NCBI GenBank assembly: GCA_905220665.1
Contig: CAJNAR010000170.1
Span: 353,757-417,756 of the forward strand
DNA from: Albugo candida
Lineage: Eukaryota; Oomycota; Peronosporomycetes; Albuginales; Albuginaceae
Direction: 5' to 3'
DNA: 64,000 nucleotides
The translations under genes were made by a program, and so were the position numbers. Position 1 is the stretch's first letter, and each line of letters opens with the position of its first letter. Below are positions 1 to 10,929 of the stretch, in pieces. The notes under the pieces are model-generated. The model did not search any database, was not told where the DNA came from, and worked only from the letters and a program-made list of their open reading frames with translations.

Positions 1-2825
1 TCCGGTGAGACTTCCAATCGCCAGGAAAGACAGCTTACGCGCCATGAACTCTCCCTTTTGGTCGTAGCAAAGACGAATGAGCTTTGGACGTATTCGATCA
101 AACCAATCGATGCAAACGCGAGCGTTCACGCGGAAGAAAGAGACGACTTTACTTGCATCCATTTCGTCCAATTCTCCGAGCAAATCGGCTTTTTCCGATG
201 TCACGCGAGCGACACAAATCTCTAAATGACCGATAAACTCTAAAAAGAGATTCTTTGTGGTTGAAAATGCAATCGGATCGATCGGTTGGAATGCGAGAAA
301 TCGGTCTAAAACGGCTTCCAAGTGCGCCAACGTCTGCGTCGGGCCTCCAAAACACGTTCGGAGGCGGTGGAGGACACAATACGCCGCAGTATCCCGCACG
401 AGATCCATGGCGTTCCGGCTTGGAATCGCATTTTCACGGCGTGCGTACACAGACATAACGCGTTCCAGGCTCCGCCATTGCTCCATAGAGACCTCCGAGG
501 CGCTCCATACGCTTAAAACGCCCTCACAGACTTTGGATGGGAGCAATGATTGACGGCGATGCGATGGATTTCGACTGCCGTACAGTATCGCTACTGCCCA
601 AATTTTACTGAGAATCGCCTCAGCGATATATAATCGCATTTTGTTGTCGTGACAGACGCCAAGTGCGATCGCTACGTTGAATAATGGCACTGCTACTTCC
701 TCATTGTCGTTGTGAGCGTCCGCGATATTCGCCAGCACGTTGAGACACATTTGACGCGTATTTCGACAGAGTTCCCCATCAGAGAGTTTCCAATGAATCC
801 AATCGATAAATTGGTGCGTCCATAGGCGACAGCGTATGTTTTTGGAAGCGTTCACAAGCACTTTGAGAGCTATTGGCCAGAGACTCTGATACAAAAGTGA
901 GCATACACGCTGCATGAAGTCGTCTGAAGGCTCAGGAATGTTCAATTCGTGTCGATGGATGAATGCATACAGCTGTAAAAGCATACAAAGTACCAAACGC
1001 CCTGCGGATGTCGCCTCCAGCTGTAGAGTCTTTGTGATCGAGGAAAAGATCGTTTGTGTATCGCCGTCCATGAGGCTTTCTGAGCCGCCTGCGAGCGTCA
1101 CACAAAAGCACGTCGCGTAGAATGTGGCGTCCTCTTCTTTCTCATCGCTAACCAATCGGAAAATCTCTTCACATAAGCTCTAACAGGTGAATATGAGAAC
1201 TCGAGCATCCTAATTTGGAAAGAGGCTTACAAGTAAGAATACGTGACGCCCTTGCCTGGCACACACGACTGCGATTCGGAGGAGCATGGGGAGGGTGTCG
1301 GGAAACCGTAAAGGAAGCAGTTGGAGGAGGTATTTGCTCTGTATAATACCAACAGCGATGCCAGCGGAAGCTGCTGGAAATGTGTGTAGAGATTCCATGC
1401 AAAAGACTCCATGCGATTTCTGTAAAAGCTGATAAAGATCCTGCAGATCGACGCGTTTGGAGACGAGGAAAGACGTTTGGCAAAGCAGAAATCGACCAGA
1501 GAGTAGCTGAGTGAAAGCTGTTGGTTGGATGTCGTTGAGGATGAGAATAAGGCAATCAAAGCACTTTAGCGGATCGTTTGTGTTGTGGAAAAGGGAATAC
1601 TCGACACGAGAGATGACCTCCAGCACGCGTTGTAAGAGTACGGATATGGTCGTATGCGTGATAGAGGACTTTGACATGCAGGCTGCGATGATGAGATAGC
1701 ATACAATCAACGTACTCAATCGACTATTGGGGCTTTTGGACTTGCATAAAGCCTCGATATCCTGTGAGAAATAAGAGGTATGAGAGCGGATAACGCTTGT
1801 GAGGAAGGGCGACGTACAGTGCAAAAGGATGTGAGTAATTGGAGACTAAATTCCGAGTGTTGGGACCATAAGTCTTGCCACGTTTCCAGAATTTTGATGA
1901 CATACAACCTGTAGGAGAGAGATGAGTTGGAGTGTTACATTCCGGCGATCGTCTACCTGAGCGTATCGCTGCAGGTTGTGTTCATTGCCCATCCAACGCA
2001 CACGTCGGCGATATCGATAAAATGAGGCTTTAAATGCTTCATCACAGCGTGTTGAAGCTGTTTTCGATCGCTGTGTAGCAGTGTTTCTTGGTGCTTCACG
2101 ATTTGTCTAACGATCATTTCGTCTTCTGTTGAGTTGAGCACAGATTTCCAGACTTGCATGATGCGAATCAGTGCAGTTTCCCACTCTAAATACTCTACTG
2201 TTCGCTCATTCCACTTGTGTTGGGATGATAGAGCGCTTTTTTTGCTCTTCACTTCGATATATTGCACGTCCGCGAAAGCTTTTGTGGCTCCATTTGACTG
2301 TATAAGAGGTATCCTTTCTGTCGCCCGCATAAGAATGCCAAACGCCCACTCAATGTACCAGTGTTCTCGATCCAAAAGGATAAATTTACTGATCCATTCC
2401 AAGCATTTTCTCGGACAAAGTCCTCCAAGTATGGAGAGAATTTCCAGCACGTTATCTTTGAGCTGCTGGTGTTGTGATTGATACATAACGGACTTTGTCA
2501 AAGGCGCTATGAGGATGTCCAAAAGCACGTTAAAGAACGGCTCCATTGCGTTGTAAATGGACAATAATGTCGACGCATTGGCGGAATATAACGCGTTTTT
2601 GTGCGTTTCCAATTGCGTTTGTAGGTACCTTTTGATGCTTAAGAGCGTTTTGTTGCGTTGTTTGAGAGAAATGGCGTCTCCATCGGCGTTTGTGGCTGTT
2701 ATTAGCCGGCGAATTGCTTTTTGGAGCTCCTCGATGGAGTGAATTATTTGCGTATTGACTGACGCTGGAGATGGCGGGAAGGTTTTGCCATAAAATGTCT
2801 TATTTGTGGGTGCTGTATTCACCAT
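1..2825 (-). CDS. SMG1: SMG1-like PI3K-related kinase, N-terminal part (partial at left edge)
   Basis: The product is the 5' part of a large PIKK of the SMG1 type, which phosphorylates UPF1 in nonsense-mediated mRNA decay. About 890 residues lie in the window; the kinase domain would lie beyond base 1. Exons on the minus strand: 2825-1957, 1908-1818, 1761-1231 and 1179-1, with introns of 48, 56 and 51 bp that all restore one frame. Recognition rests on SMG1-like stretches: an N-terminal block ending DIADVCVGWAMN followed by an aromatic helix (LETWQDLW), then near the left edge VLHRLRTCFGGPTQT and FFRVNARVCIDWFDRIR, which match the helical region ahead of the FAT/kinase module in animal and plant SMG1. 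No kinase motif is visible, so assignment depends on the helical-repeat region alone. ATG at 2825 is the first in frame. Another PIKK is less likely because of the FFR...CxDW block. Confidence 0.8.
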
Positions 2826-3760
2826 AGTATTGAAAGTTAGCTGTGAAATAAAAGTGTAGCGAGTGAATCAAAAGTGCATTCTTGACAGCTCCTTTTGGTT
2901 CCGGTTTTGTGCGACACGACTTAAGACCCGAACATAGCAAATCAGCTCAAGCGTACTTAGTAGATTGCATATTTAGACTGAATGATAGCTGAAATTGGAA
3001 TGCTGTATTCACATTTACTAAATTGGACTAGGGTGTTAAAAATGTTACATAAACGGCTTTGTGGCTCATTATGATTTGAATAATGATCATTGAAAATGAA
3101 CTTCTTGCAAGTAATGGATTGATAGATAAATACAGTATTGTACTATCGTAGTGCATGGCAATATAGAAGATGGCCTTACTGCCGTAATCGCATCAGTAAA
3201 TAGTAACGCACTAACAACTGATTCAAATTCCCCTTGGACACTAGAAAGTCTTTGCACTCCTTAGATAATCGAAACAAAACAGCTGTGACGTAAAATAAAA
3301 GAGCGCAACAAGCACACACAAAGGGCAATATGATCTGATATCACTCATCTTCTGTCAAGCATATATGCCATCAGGTAAAGGACTAGCGTTCTGAATCAAA
3401 GCATGAAAAGCGCGAGGTAAAGTGCCAAAACCTCGCCTTTACTAAACGTCAGACAATGATTGCACCAACATATTCTCTGTCTCAGCTGGTCGACACATCT
3501 GAGAAGGAAGAGTTCTTCACCTGACTTTATTCTCTCTAATGATCCCATTAGTGCCTTAGGCGCGCAGTTTACTGAAAGACAAAATGAATGCTTTGTAATG
3601 CAACACGTCTTTACGACCAATCACATTACTCTCTCTTCTGTATATTCGTTATAGAGCACATAAGGCACAAGAAAGACAAATGTGTTTACTATATTCGCAT
3701 TTTAGCTATTGCTCTTTGTCTGTTCACCGACAAAGAAAGCACGAATCTGTTCTAGATTAG
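2826..3760. other. Intergenic region between divergent genes
   Basis: This 935-base stretch separates the SMG1-like gene (minus) from the membrane protein gene (plus), so it should carry both promoters. I see only short random open frames, no tRNA or repeat, and A+T-rich sequence. The last bases before 3761 (ttctagattag) also resemble a splice acceptor, so an upstream exon of the next gene could lie here. Confidence 0.5.
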
Positions 3761-4696
3761 ATGGACGACAACTTACGGCGTACGCTGCAAGTCTCGGTCA
3801 GCTCCGAACAGACTACATCCACTCCTAAAGTCAAAGAAAATGAGGCCGCACAAACGTCGGAGCAAAACCAAAATCTCCCGGTTATTTTAGGCGCTGCCGG
3901 AGCAGTGCTTATCATCCTCGCAGCTTTACTGTATATATTTTGGATGAAGCGCAAACGGGATGCTCCGGGAAGTCAAGAGAACAATTTCAAGCACAAAGAT
4001 TTGGCCACCAAAATGACAACCACTCCACATGACGTCATTCCCACATTGAGTGCGACTGCGACATCGTATCGAGATATAAACGAGAACAAAAAATGGAATG
4101 GGCAAAAGTCGACTGCATCAACAGCTCAAGAAATGCAAAGTTCACTTGTTCACGTTCAGTCAGGAGCAGGAAGGACTTTAGACACGAAATATGGGCACCC
4201 GCAGCGTTTTAGAGATGCTAAGGAAATTCCTGTCGCTGCAAAACCTTCTTGGATTGCTGACTTTACATCTCACCAACCAAGCGCACTATCTCCACGTGTT
4301 TCCTCGGTGTCTTCAATGAATGCTACTCCCAACTATCTGGGAGCTACTCAAATTGCGATGGCGGCAGCTATCAATGCTGGAGTGCATGTTGGAGGTGAGG
4401 AATTCAAGCTCCATTTGGATCACGATGTGGACGATCAAGGTCTATCGGATGATGACGAGTATTTTTTTGATCGCCCTGGATCAATTGCTTCGGACCGCTT
4501 CAGTTCCATTAAGCTAGATCAAGACCGTATGAGCGAGAGAGATTCTTCAGTGTATCACCATTCCACATCCTTTTGCTCGGATGTATTTTCCGTTCGATCC
4601 TCAGTAACCAACGATGACGCTGATATTTATGAAGGAAGTCTCTCGTTTTCCGTAACGGAAGGAAGACCGAGCACCCGTCTATCAACTGAATTCTAA
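3761..4696 (+). CDS. Single-pass membrane protein of unknown function
   Basis: A 311-residue protein that I do not recognise. About 38 polar residues are followed by one strong hydrophobic segment (roughly residues 40-62, LPVILGAAGAVLIILAALLY) and a basic stop-transfer sequence (KRKRD), which predicts a type I/III single-span protein with a long Ser/Thr- and Asp-rich cytoplasmic tail. The tail has acidic patches (DDQGLSDDDEYFFD) and many potential phosphosites but no domain I can name. The ATG follows directly after an in-frame TAG that could equally be a splice acceptor (ttctagattag/atgg), so the true protein may have upstream exons giving a signal peptide and ectodomain. The codon pattern is regular and there is no internal stop, so I consider it a real gene. 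Confidence 0.65.
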   Translation: MDDNLRRTLQVSVSSEQTTSTPKVKENEAAQTSEQNQNLPVILGAAGAVLIILAALLYIFWMKRKRDAPGSQENNFKHKDLATKMTTTPHDVIPTLSATATSYRDINENKKWNGQKSTASTAQEMQSSLVHVQSGAGRTLDTKYGHPQRFRDAKEIPVAAKPSWIADFTSHQPSALSPRVSSVSSMNATPNYLGATQIAMAAAINAGVHVGGEEFKLHLDHDVDDQGLSDDDEYFFDRPGSIASDRFSSIKLDQDRMSERDSSVYHHSTSFCSDVFSVRSSVTNDDADIYEGSLSFSVTEGRPSTRLSTEF

Positions 4697-5070
4697 CCAA
4701 TCCGGAGTGATATTATCTGTATATCGTGTGTAGTGTTTGATGAAACGATATCATTCAACCAATCAAAGGTGTGCAATTGGTGTATACTCCATGTGTAGTA
4801 GCTGCTTGGAACCGAATCGAATCGTTCCCCGTGGATTTTTTATTAAGCGAATGCTGACATTTTCCATGTATGATTACTCAGTATTTTTTTCATTGGTTGT
4901 TCCTTCTATTCTATGCTTATAATACCTGAACAAATTCATACAATCCATACTTCACTATACAAATGAACTGTCGCCCTACTGAATCAACTTCGTTTCTTGT
5001 CTTATTACAGCCTAGTCAATCCGTTGAGCTCGATATTGAAAAAAAGAGCACATGAGAGAGAAGTAATTAC
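4697..5070. other. Intergenic region between convergent genes
   Basis: A 374-base A+T-rich spacer holding the 3' ends of the membrane protein gene (plus) and the sugar transporter gene (minus). I see no convincing gene, repeat or RNA in it. Confidence 0.5.
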
Positions 5071-6603
5071 TTATTTAACCTTGCTGAACTCTGCTTGGAT
5101 TTCATCGATTGTCTTCCCCGAAGTCTCAGGAAGAGTGTAATAGATAAAGACCCCGAAAAAGCCCAAAGTTCCAACAAAAGGAACGAATCCATAGTCTTTC
5201 AAAGCAGCAGCAATGAACGGATACGCGATACCAACGCAGAGATTGCATGCCCAATTGACAACGAGACATATGGATTGAGCATTGGCACGAACGTGGTCTG
5301 GGAAAACCTCGGCTGTGATTCCCCAAACAAGCGGACCTAGACTGCAGGAAAACGCCGTCACGTAGAGCGCCGTGAAAACAATTGTGAGCATACTGACGTT
5401 GATGAGCAAAGCTACCGTCATTCCGATGGCACTCAAAAACATGCAGAATATCCCACACAAGAGTAGAACACGCTTCTTGAACTTGCTCAATAAGTATCCG
5501 GTCATGAATGTCGGAAGTGCGTTGACCGTGTCAACAATTAAGTTTCCTACCCGAACATCTTTCAATCCAGCTCTTTTGAAAATATCGGAAGAGTAGAAGA
5601 AAACAGCGTTGATTCCTGATAATTGCTGTGCTGCTGAGCATCCTAAGGCCACGATCAGCTGAGGCCAGTAAAATCGGAACACGTCAATGAGGGACATTTC
5701 GACTTTGGTTGTGTCATACGGACGAGTTGATTTACACGATCGTCGTGTGATCTGCCCGTTCTCGTCGTATTGAACCAGGTCATTGTCGGATTCCAAATCC
5801 TGATCCTTCTTTTCGATCCATTTCAGTGCAGTTTTGATATTTTCACGTCCAAAAAGTCGACCCAGTTCATTATGTGCTTTTTCTACATGTCCATTCGCTA
5901 ATAGCCAGCTCGGTGACTCCACCATGTAAATCGGCGCCACTAAGAAATTCAGTGCACCAATAATTGTCGGAATTCCCGCATTGATTCGCCATCCAAGCTC
6001 CGTTCCAGCAAAGTAAAACGTGCAAGAGACGATAAAGATACCAGTAACAATGGATACTTGAATGCACGAGGATAACGCCCCACGTAGATGAGGAGGAGAA
6101 ATCTCGCTCAAATAACTTCCCAGTACCGCTGTACCAGCACCAGACGCGATTCCGGCGATGAAACGACCAGCAGCGAAAAGCCATACATTCTGGGCTATTG
6201 CTTGAAGCACCGATCCAATCATCATAACGACAGCATTCATCTGCAACATTCTTCGTCGTCCCAACTTATCTGCCGGATAGCTGGACCCTAGACTTCCAAA
6301 CATTCCTCCCAATACCCAAGCATTCACCATCAATGTCCAATGCAATTGTGTGTGCCCTGGAAACAAGACACATGTTCCAGGAACAACGGGTTTGGCGGCA
6401 CAAGTGGCTTCGTCATGATATGGAGTGTAGTTGATTTGAGACACAGACCATCCATACTGGAAACCTTGCATCAAGGAGATGATGGTACTAAAGTATAAAA
6501 TCAAACGAGGTTTGAGCTCTTGCTTTGCGGAATCTTTCTCTTTGATGTGGGGCGTGTGGCTGTGGTCGTAGTGAGCGCTCGCACCTGTTGAATGAGGAGC
6601 CAT
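5071..6603 (-). CDS. MFS sugar porter, GLUT-like hexose transporter
   Basis: A 510-residue, intronless major facilitator of the sugar porter family that should move hexoses across the plasma membrane. Family signatures are visible in order: the loop 2-3 motif DKLGRRRM (about residues 113-119), a TM4-5 region with RFIAGIASG and the SEISPPHLRGAL stretch, the loop 6 motif in the degenerate form VESPSWLL, the TM7 motif QQLSGINAVFFYS (about residues 318-330) that in mammalian GLUT1/3/4 accompanies glucose selectivity, GPLVW in TM10 and a C-terminal PETSG in place of PETKG. The N-terminus has a His-rich cytoplasmic segment. Length and the twelve-span hydrophobic pattern are typical. The exact substrate cannot be read from the sequence. 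Confidence 0.9.
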   Translation of the reverse strand: MAPHSTGASAHYDHSHTPHIKEKDSAKQELKPRLILYFSTIISLMQGFQYGWSVSQINYTPYHDEATCAAKPVVPGTCVLFPGHTQLHWTLMVNAWVLGGMFGSLGSSYPADKLGRRRMLQMNAVVMMIGSVLQAIAQNVWLFAAGRFIAGIASGAGTAVLGSYLSEISPPHLRGALSSCIQVSIVTGIFIVSCTFYFAGTELGWRINAGIPTIIGALNFLVAPIYMVESPSWLLANGHVEKAHNELGRLFGRENIKTALKWIEKKDQDLESDNDLVQYDENGQITRRSCKSTRPYDTTKVEMSLIDVFRFYWPQLIVALGCSAAQQLSGINAVFFYSSDIFKRAGLKDVRVGNLIVDTVNALPTFMTGYLLSKFKKRVLLLCGIFCMFLSAIGMTVALLINVSMLTIVFTALYVTAFSCSLGPLVWGITAEVFPDHVRANAQSICLVVNWACNLCVGIAYPFIAAALKDYGFVPFVGTLGFFGVFIYYTLPETSGKTIDEIQAEFSKVK

Positions 6604-7151
6604 TTTTTTTGTCCTCTGTCCTTGTGATTTTTATTGAGTGTGCCGGATGAGGAAAGATCAGAAATGATTGTCAAAATTTAAAAGATTTGGTCCAAATAAT
6701 GTCCCAATGTCCCACTTTCACTTCTCAACATCAACGTGGATTTTCGCTTGATTATTACCTTTCCTCACGTGGTTCATTTTCCGTGAGAAATACTTCAATG
6801 AGAGAGTAGTGCTTTTGTTCCCAAGTTGCATTCCGAGAATGATGGAATGTTGGTATAGCCCGTTATTATGGATATCCTGTGTAAGCCGATGTTTGCACAG
6901 CGAAGTGAGTACTATTAAAACTTGTTTTTATTGATACATTATCATAACTAATGGGATAGCTTGTAGTTGGACTTGACTTGTTCAACCCCTTCCACATCAT
7001 CATTTAATAGAACTGAAAGGCGCACGTATCGGCAAAGTTGTTACGATAGCTCCGTACATTTTGGCTTACAATGATTTCAGTAACTATATTTATTGCAGAC
7101 GCTTTGATGCAATTTAGACGCTTCGAAAACGATACGAATTCTGTTCACTAA
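6604..7151. other. Intergenic region upstream of the sugar transporter
   Basis: A 548-base spacer between two minus-strand genes. It contains the transporter promoter (candidate initiator near 6661) and the 3' flank of the acyltransferase gene. I see no other feature. Confidence 0.5.
6661..6667 (-). promoter_or_regulatory. Candidate oomycete initiator element for the sugar transporter
   Basis: On the minus strand the sequence reads TCATTTC about 58 bases upstream of the transporter ATG. It fits the oomycete initiator consensus TCATTYY within a plausible 5' leader distance. A heptamer of this kind can occur by chance, so support is weak without transcript data. Confidence 0.35.
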
Positions 7152-8736
7152 TTACTTGGCATTCTCTCCTTTCAAAAGCGTGAGTTCTTCTTCCACGTAT
7201 CGCGCAAAATCGTGTGGATCCACACCAACACTCTCATCAATGGATATATCCCAATGCAATTCGTCTCCAACAGTGAGAACTAAGACACCAAGATTCAGAT
7301 TTGGTGGCGGTGGAACAAACGCATGCAATTCGACCATTTTGTGCTTTGCAAACGAGCACGACAATGCGCCTGCATTCACATTAGAAATCGCAAGCGTGAG
7401 TTTCGATCCAGCATAGTACGTCATTGGTTTCAATATAGTTTCGGGTAAGTACGAGAACGCCTGAAGCGAGCAATAGAGGAAATACTTTGCCCAAGAATGT
7501 TTCATATCACTCATTTTATGTTTGATACATAAAAGTCGGTCAATTGGATTGGAAATTCCCACTGGAAAGTCGATAATAAACGAAGAGAATTTGTTGCAAG
7601 TTTCTTGGATCTCTTCTGTGCTTGAGCGTATGTTGACGGGAATGGCAGCCCGGAGAACCAGTTTATCTGATACGGATCCCTTTAACAAAAGTGCTTTTCG
7701 TATTGCACCTGCCACACAACTCAAAGTGGTATCATTGATCGTTGCGTTATGCCGCTTTGCAACTGCTTTAATGTCCATTACTTTGAAGTTCTTTGTGGAT
7801 GAAAGTCTCCTCATTCCGGTTCCAGGACGATTAAATATCGTTTGAGGCTCTGACCGGAAGCACAATGCCAATAAAAAATGCAGAACAAGCCGGAAGGTTC
7901 TGGATAGGTACACCAGAAGATGGAAGATGCGTCCGACAGCGACACGAATAATCATGCTTTTCTTCGAAGATCGCTGTAGGCGTTCAAGCTTGGCCAAATT
8001 CGCTTCAATAGCTTCCCGTTGATCACTCAGTTTTGCAAGCATCAGCATCGAGGACATTCCGTCGCCCAGACAGTGATGAGCTTTCATGCACAATACCGAA
8101 TGACTTGGTCGTTCTGTCGACTCTTTTCGGTCTTGCAACAAATGAAATTCCCATAAAGGTTTCGACTCATCTAACGGCTGATTCCGTGCGGCTTCGACTG
8201 CTTCAAGCACCGATTCTGACTCGAGATGATGTGAAAAGATATGTTTGGAAACATCAAAATCTGGAATTTCCACGTAAGATCTGGCATCACGAACCACCAC
8301 GGATCGAAATCGAATGAGAAATGGATCTTGAATGACTTTTTCAACGATTTCTATTGCCTCTTTTCGCGTCAATATACTTTAACATAGAGTTTGATTATTG
8401 GAGCACTTGCGGTATAAAAGAAGCGCGTCGTACCCTTCTAAAACCATATAAGTCACAGGAACGGACGGATTCGATTTCGTCTCTGTGATCAGAGTAGTCA
8501 ATCCGATATTGCTCATTTTTCGAGAGGCTAAAATGGTTCGAAATGTTACACAGAAATATCTGCCAAATTCAGCCCGTACCTCTCGCATTCGATCTTCCCT
8601 CACTATTTAAGAGAATAGTGATTTTGCGGCGATTCTCAAGATACGTATAGAGCGCCCATCCGACAAGTACAGCAAGCGGTGTGAAGAAAAGAAATTGATA
8701 GTTATTTTCGTATATCAAAATCGAAGCATTCGTCAT
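7152..8736 (-). CDS. Membrane-anchored wax ester synthase/diacylglycerol acyltransferase (WS/DGAT family)
   Basis: The spliced model gives about 491 residues. Exons on the minus strand: 8736-8580, 8527-8434, 8376-7152, with introns of 52 and 57 bp. The second intron joins MVLEG to ILTRKEAIEIVE and removes an in-frame TAA. The catalytic condensing motif HHCLGDG (about residues 184-190) and the later NDTTLSCVAGAIRKAL and C-terminal SNVNAG...PPPPNLNLGVLV blocks identify the WS/DGAT family, which transfers acyl-CoA to fatty alcohol or diacylglycerol to make wax esters or storage oil. Exon 1 encodes one hydrophobic span (FLFFTPLAVLVGWALYTYL), suggesting ER or lipid-body anchoring. A 76-bp alternative for intron 1 (8528-8603) is also possible, so the N-terminal 55 residues are uncertain. 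The start codon lies 59 bases from that of the divergent CCDC61-like gene. Confidence 0.82.
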
Positions 8737-8795
8737 TGTGCGATCCCCTCGATTGACTTTACTGAATTGCGACGGTACTTATATCCAAAGTCAAA
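8737..8795. promoter_or_regulatory. 59-bp divergent promoter space (WS/DGAT and CCDC61-like genes)
   Basis: Only 59 bases separate the ATG codons of two genes transcribed away from each other. Both 5' leaders and any core promoter must fit here or overlap the opposing gene. No clear TCATTYY initiator or TATA box is seen. Confidence 0.4.
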
Positions 8796-10900
8796 ATGGA
8801 AAATGAGGTATCCACTGCGATAAGTTTTCACGATATCAAGTACATTGTTACTGTTGCAGTGCATCAACAACAATTATCCGTACAAGTAGAATATGAAGAT
8901 TCACATAATACTCTTTCTTCATCGTCTAACTCGTATCCTAATGCGTTATCGACTCCATGCTGGATCGGGCATTTTTCGAGCAACTGTAAGAATTGCTACA
9001 CCTCTATGTCGTTATGTTATAAAGTAATATCGATTATAGATATTCAGGATCTCACGCGCAAAACTGGAAACTTTAAGCGCTTTGGAGTTTTCGCAAATAT
9101 GCTCATTTCAGCGGTACAGCGGCGAAGCGAAGCAGTTTTTATCGATCTCTTTACGACGGCTGATCTGGTACATCCATTATTTTTCCCTGATAGTCAATTC
9201 TCTAGACCGAAATCCGTGTTATAGGAGCGCTTTCGTTTGCAAAAGCTCGGTAACCGATCAATACCGATTCCTTCATGGCCGACGGATCTCTCTGCACGCG
9301 AGAATTCGGATTCTAAACGATACTTGATCCTCACATATGCTGTAGAATTCGATCGGGTGCACTATCCACTGCCGCTGTGCCACGTTGAAGCTCCCGATAC
9401 CGAGATTTTGGAGCGAATTGTTAGAAGATTGAGGAGACAACTACACGACATTACAACCGAAGAGACCACGACTTTGAGGAGAAAGATTGCTGTTTTGGAA
9501 GACGAGAACCGCAGCTTCAAAGCGTTAGCAGAAAAATCGTCAGAGAAGAATACACAAGGGGCTCCGGATCCTCCACAGAAAGAAAACTTTCAGCTGAAAG
9601 AACTCGAATTGGAGCTGCAAACGATGAAAGAGGAGAATCACGAGTTGATGGAAGCACATACACAATTGCAAAGACGCTCTCAGGAAGATCTTTTACAACT
9701 CAAAAGAGAATTACAGTAAGAAAATCGTGGAAGCAGTAGAGCCCTTGACCGCTCTATACGCACAGGTTGCTTCAAACTCAACGACAGACAGATCGAATGG
9801 AATCGGAGCGTCCAAAGGCGGCCACCATGGAGAATGATGATACAAAGACACTTGTAAGAGTAGTTTTTCAGGATGCAGATGGACTTTATTGTTATGTCAA
9901 ATAGGAATTCCTGAGCTTAACGCTAGAAGAAACACGATCCGAGCTCAAGCAAACGCGGCATCAGATGCTTGAAATCGATCAACTGAACCGAGAACTAAAA
10001 CGTCAGCTCGCAATAGCGCATACCAAACTCACACAATCCAAATCTGGAGGAACTGCTGCTTTGAGACCTCAGAAAACACAATTGCGATCAAGACGTTTCA
10101 TAGACCCGGAAGACAGCGATGAAAGTGAATCATGCAAGACTCCTGGTCTATCTTCAGCCAGATCCAAACCTTCATTTCGTCGCTTTGATCCGACTGCGTA
10201 TCATCGCGAAAGACAACAACGAATGGAAGCGAGACGACAACTGACACCTGGAATCCCCACACGCTCCACTTCCCATCTCAGAACCGGATACTCTTCCGGC
10301 CATTCGCATCACGGTTCTGAATATACTTCAGCTTCCTCGCAAGACTCGGACAGTTGTATCCGATCCAGCCGCTCACGTCGACGATCCACTCGTTCACAAC
10401 TCATCGCACGTCAACGAGAATCCGTCGAACGACTCTCTTCACCCAAAATAAAAGCTTGTTTGCCTCCACGATCCAGCTCAGTCGATCGTAAGCGAGTAAT
10501 TGCAGGAAGACGACCACCATTTGGATCGCGTGCATGCAGTCAGTCGAGTCTGGATTCAGATACGGCGAGTGCATCGGAAATGAAGATAAGAGGAACCACC
10601 ACATCTCATCGGCGTGCAAATACCAAACGGCTGACGGAAGCTCGTCCTGCTCCTGTTTTAAAAGCGGCTCAAGATGCAATCTGGACGAAAAAACCATCCA
10701 CTCGCGCTGTGGTGAAAGAATCGTCAGACTCTGTTCAGCTCGCAGATACGTCTGTGGACTCGTTTAGCGATATTGATGAGCGACTGAAAGCACTGCAGAA
10801 CTTTCTTCGTCAGGCAAAAGAACGAGGGAGGCCTTCAACAAGCGAAGCCTCAACTGCGAGCACAAATGCTATGGAGAACATGCCTCCATGTGGAGCTTGA
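8796..10900 (+). CDS. CCDC61: CCDC61/VFL3-like basal body protein
   Basis: Five exons (8796-8985, 9040-9167, 9225-9715, 9766-9853, 9905-10900) give about 630 residues; introns are 50-57 bp. The N-terminal XRCC4-like head is conserved with animal CCDC61 and algal VFL3: YIQDLTRKTGNFKRF in exon 2, and SKRYLILTYAVEFDRVHYPLPL in exon 3. A coiled coil follows (about residues 165-320), then a Ser/Arg-rich basic tail containing RRFDPTAYHRERQQR, the counterpart of the FDPTAF motif, and near the C-terminus DIDERLKALQNFL, counterpart of the human EIDARLKALQEYM. CCDC61/VFL3 proteins organise basal-body fibres and centriolar satellites, so here a role in zoospore flagellar rootlets is likely by inference. 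The C-terminal motif match across such distance makes the call strong. Confidence 0.88.
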
Positions 10901-10929
10901 GCACAGTTTATCACATTGTCGTCAATAAG

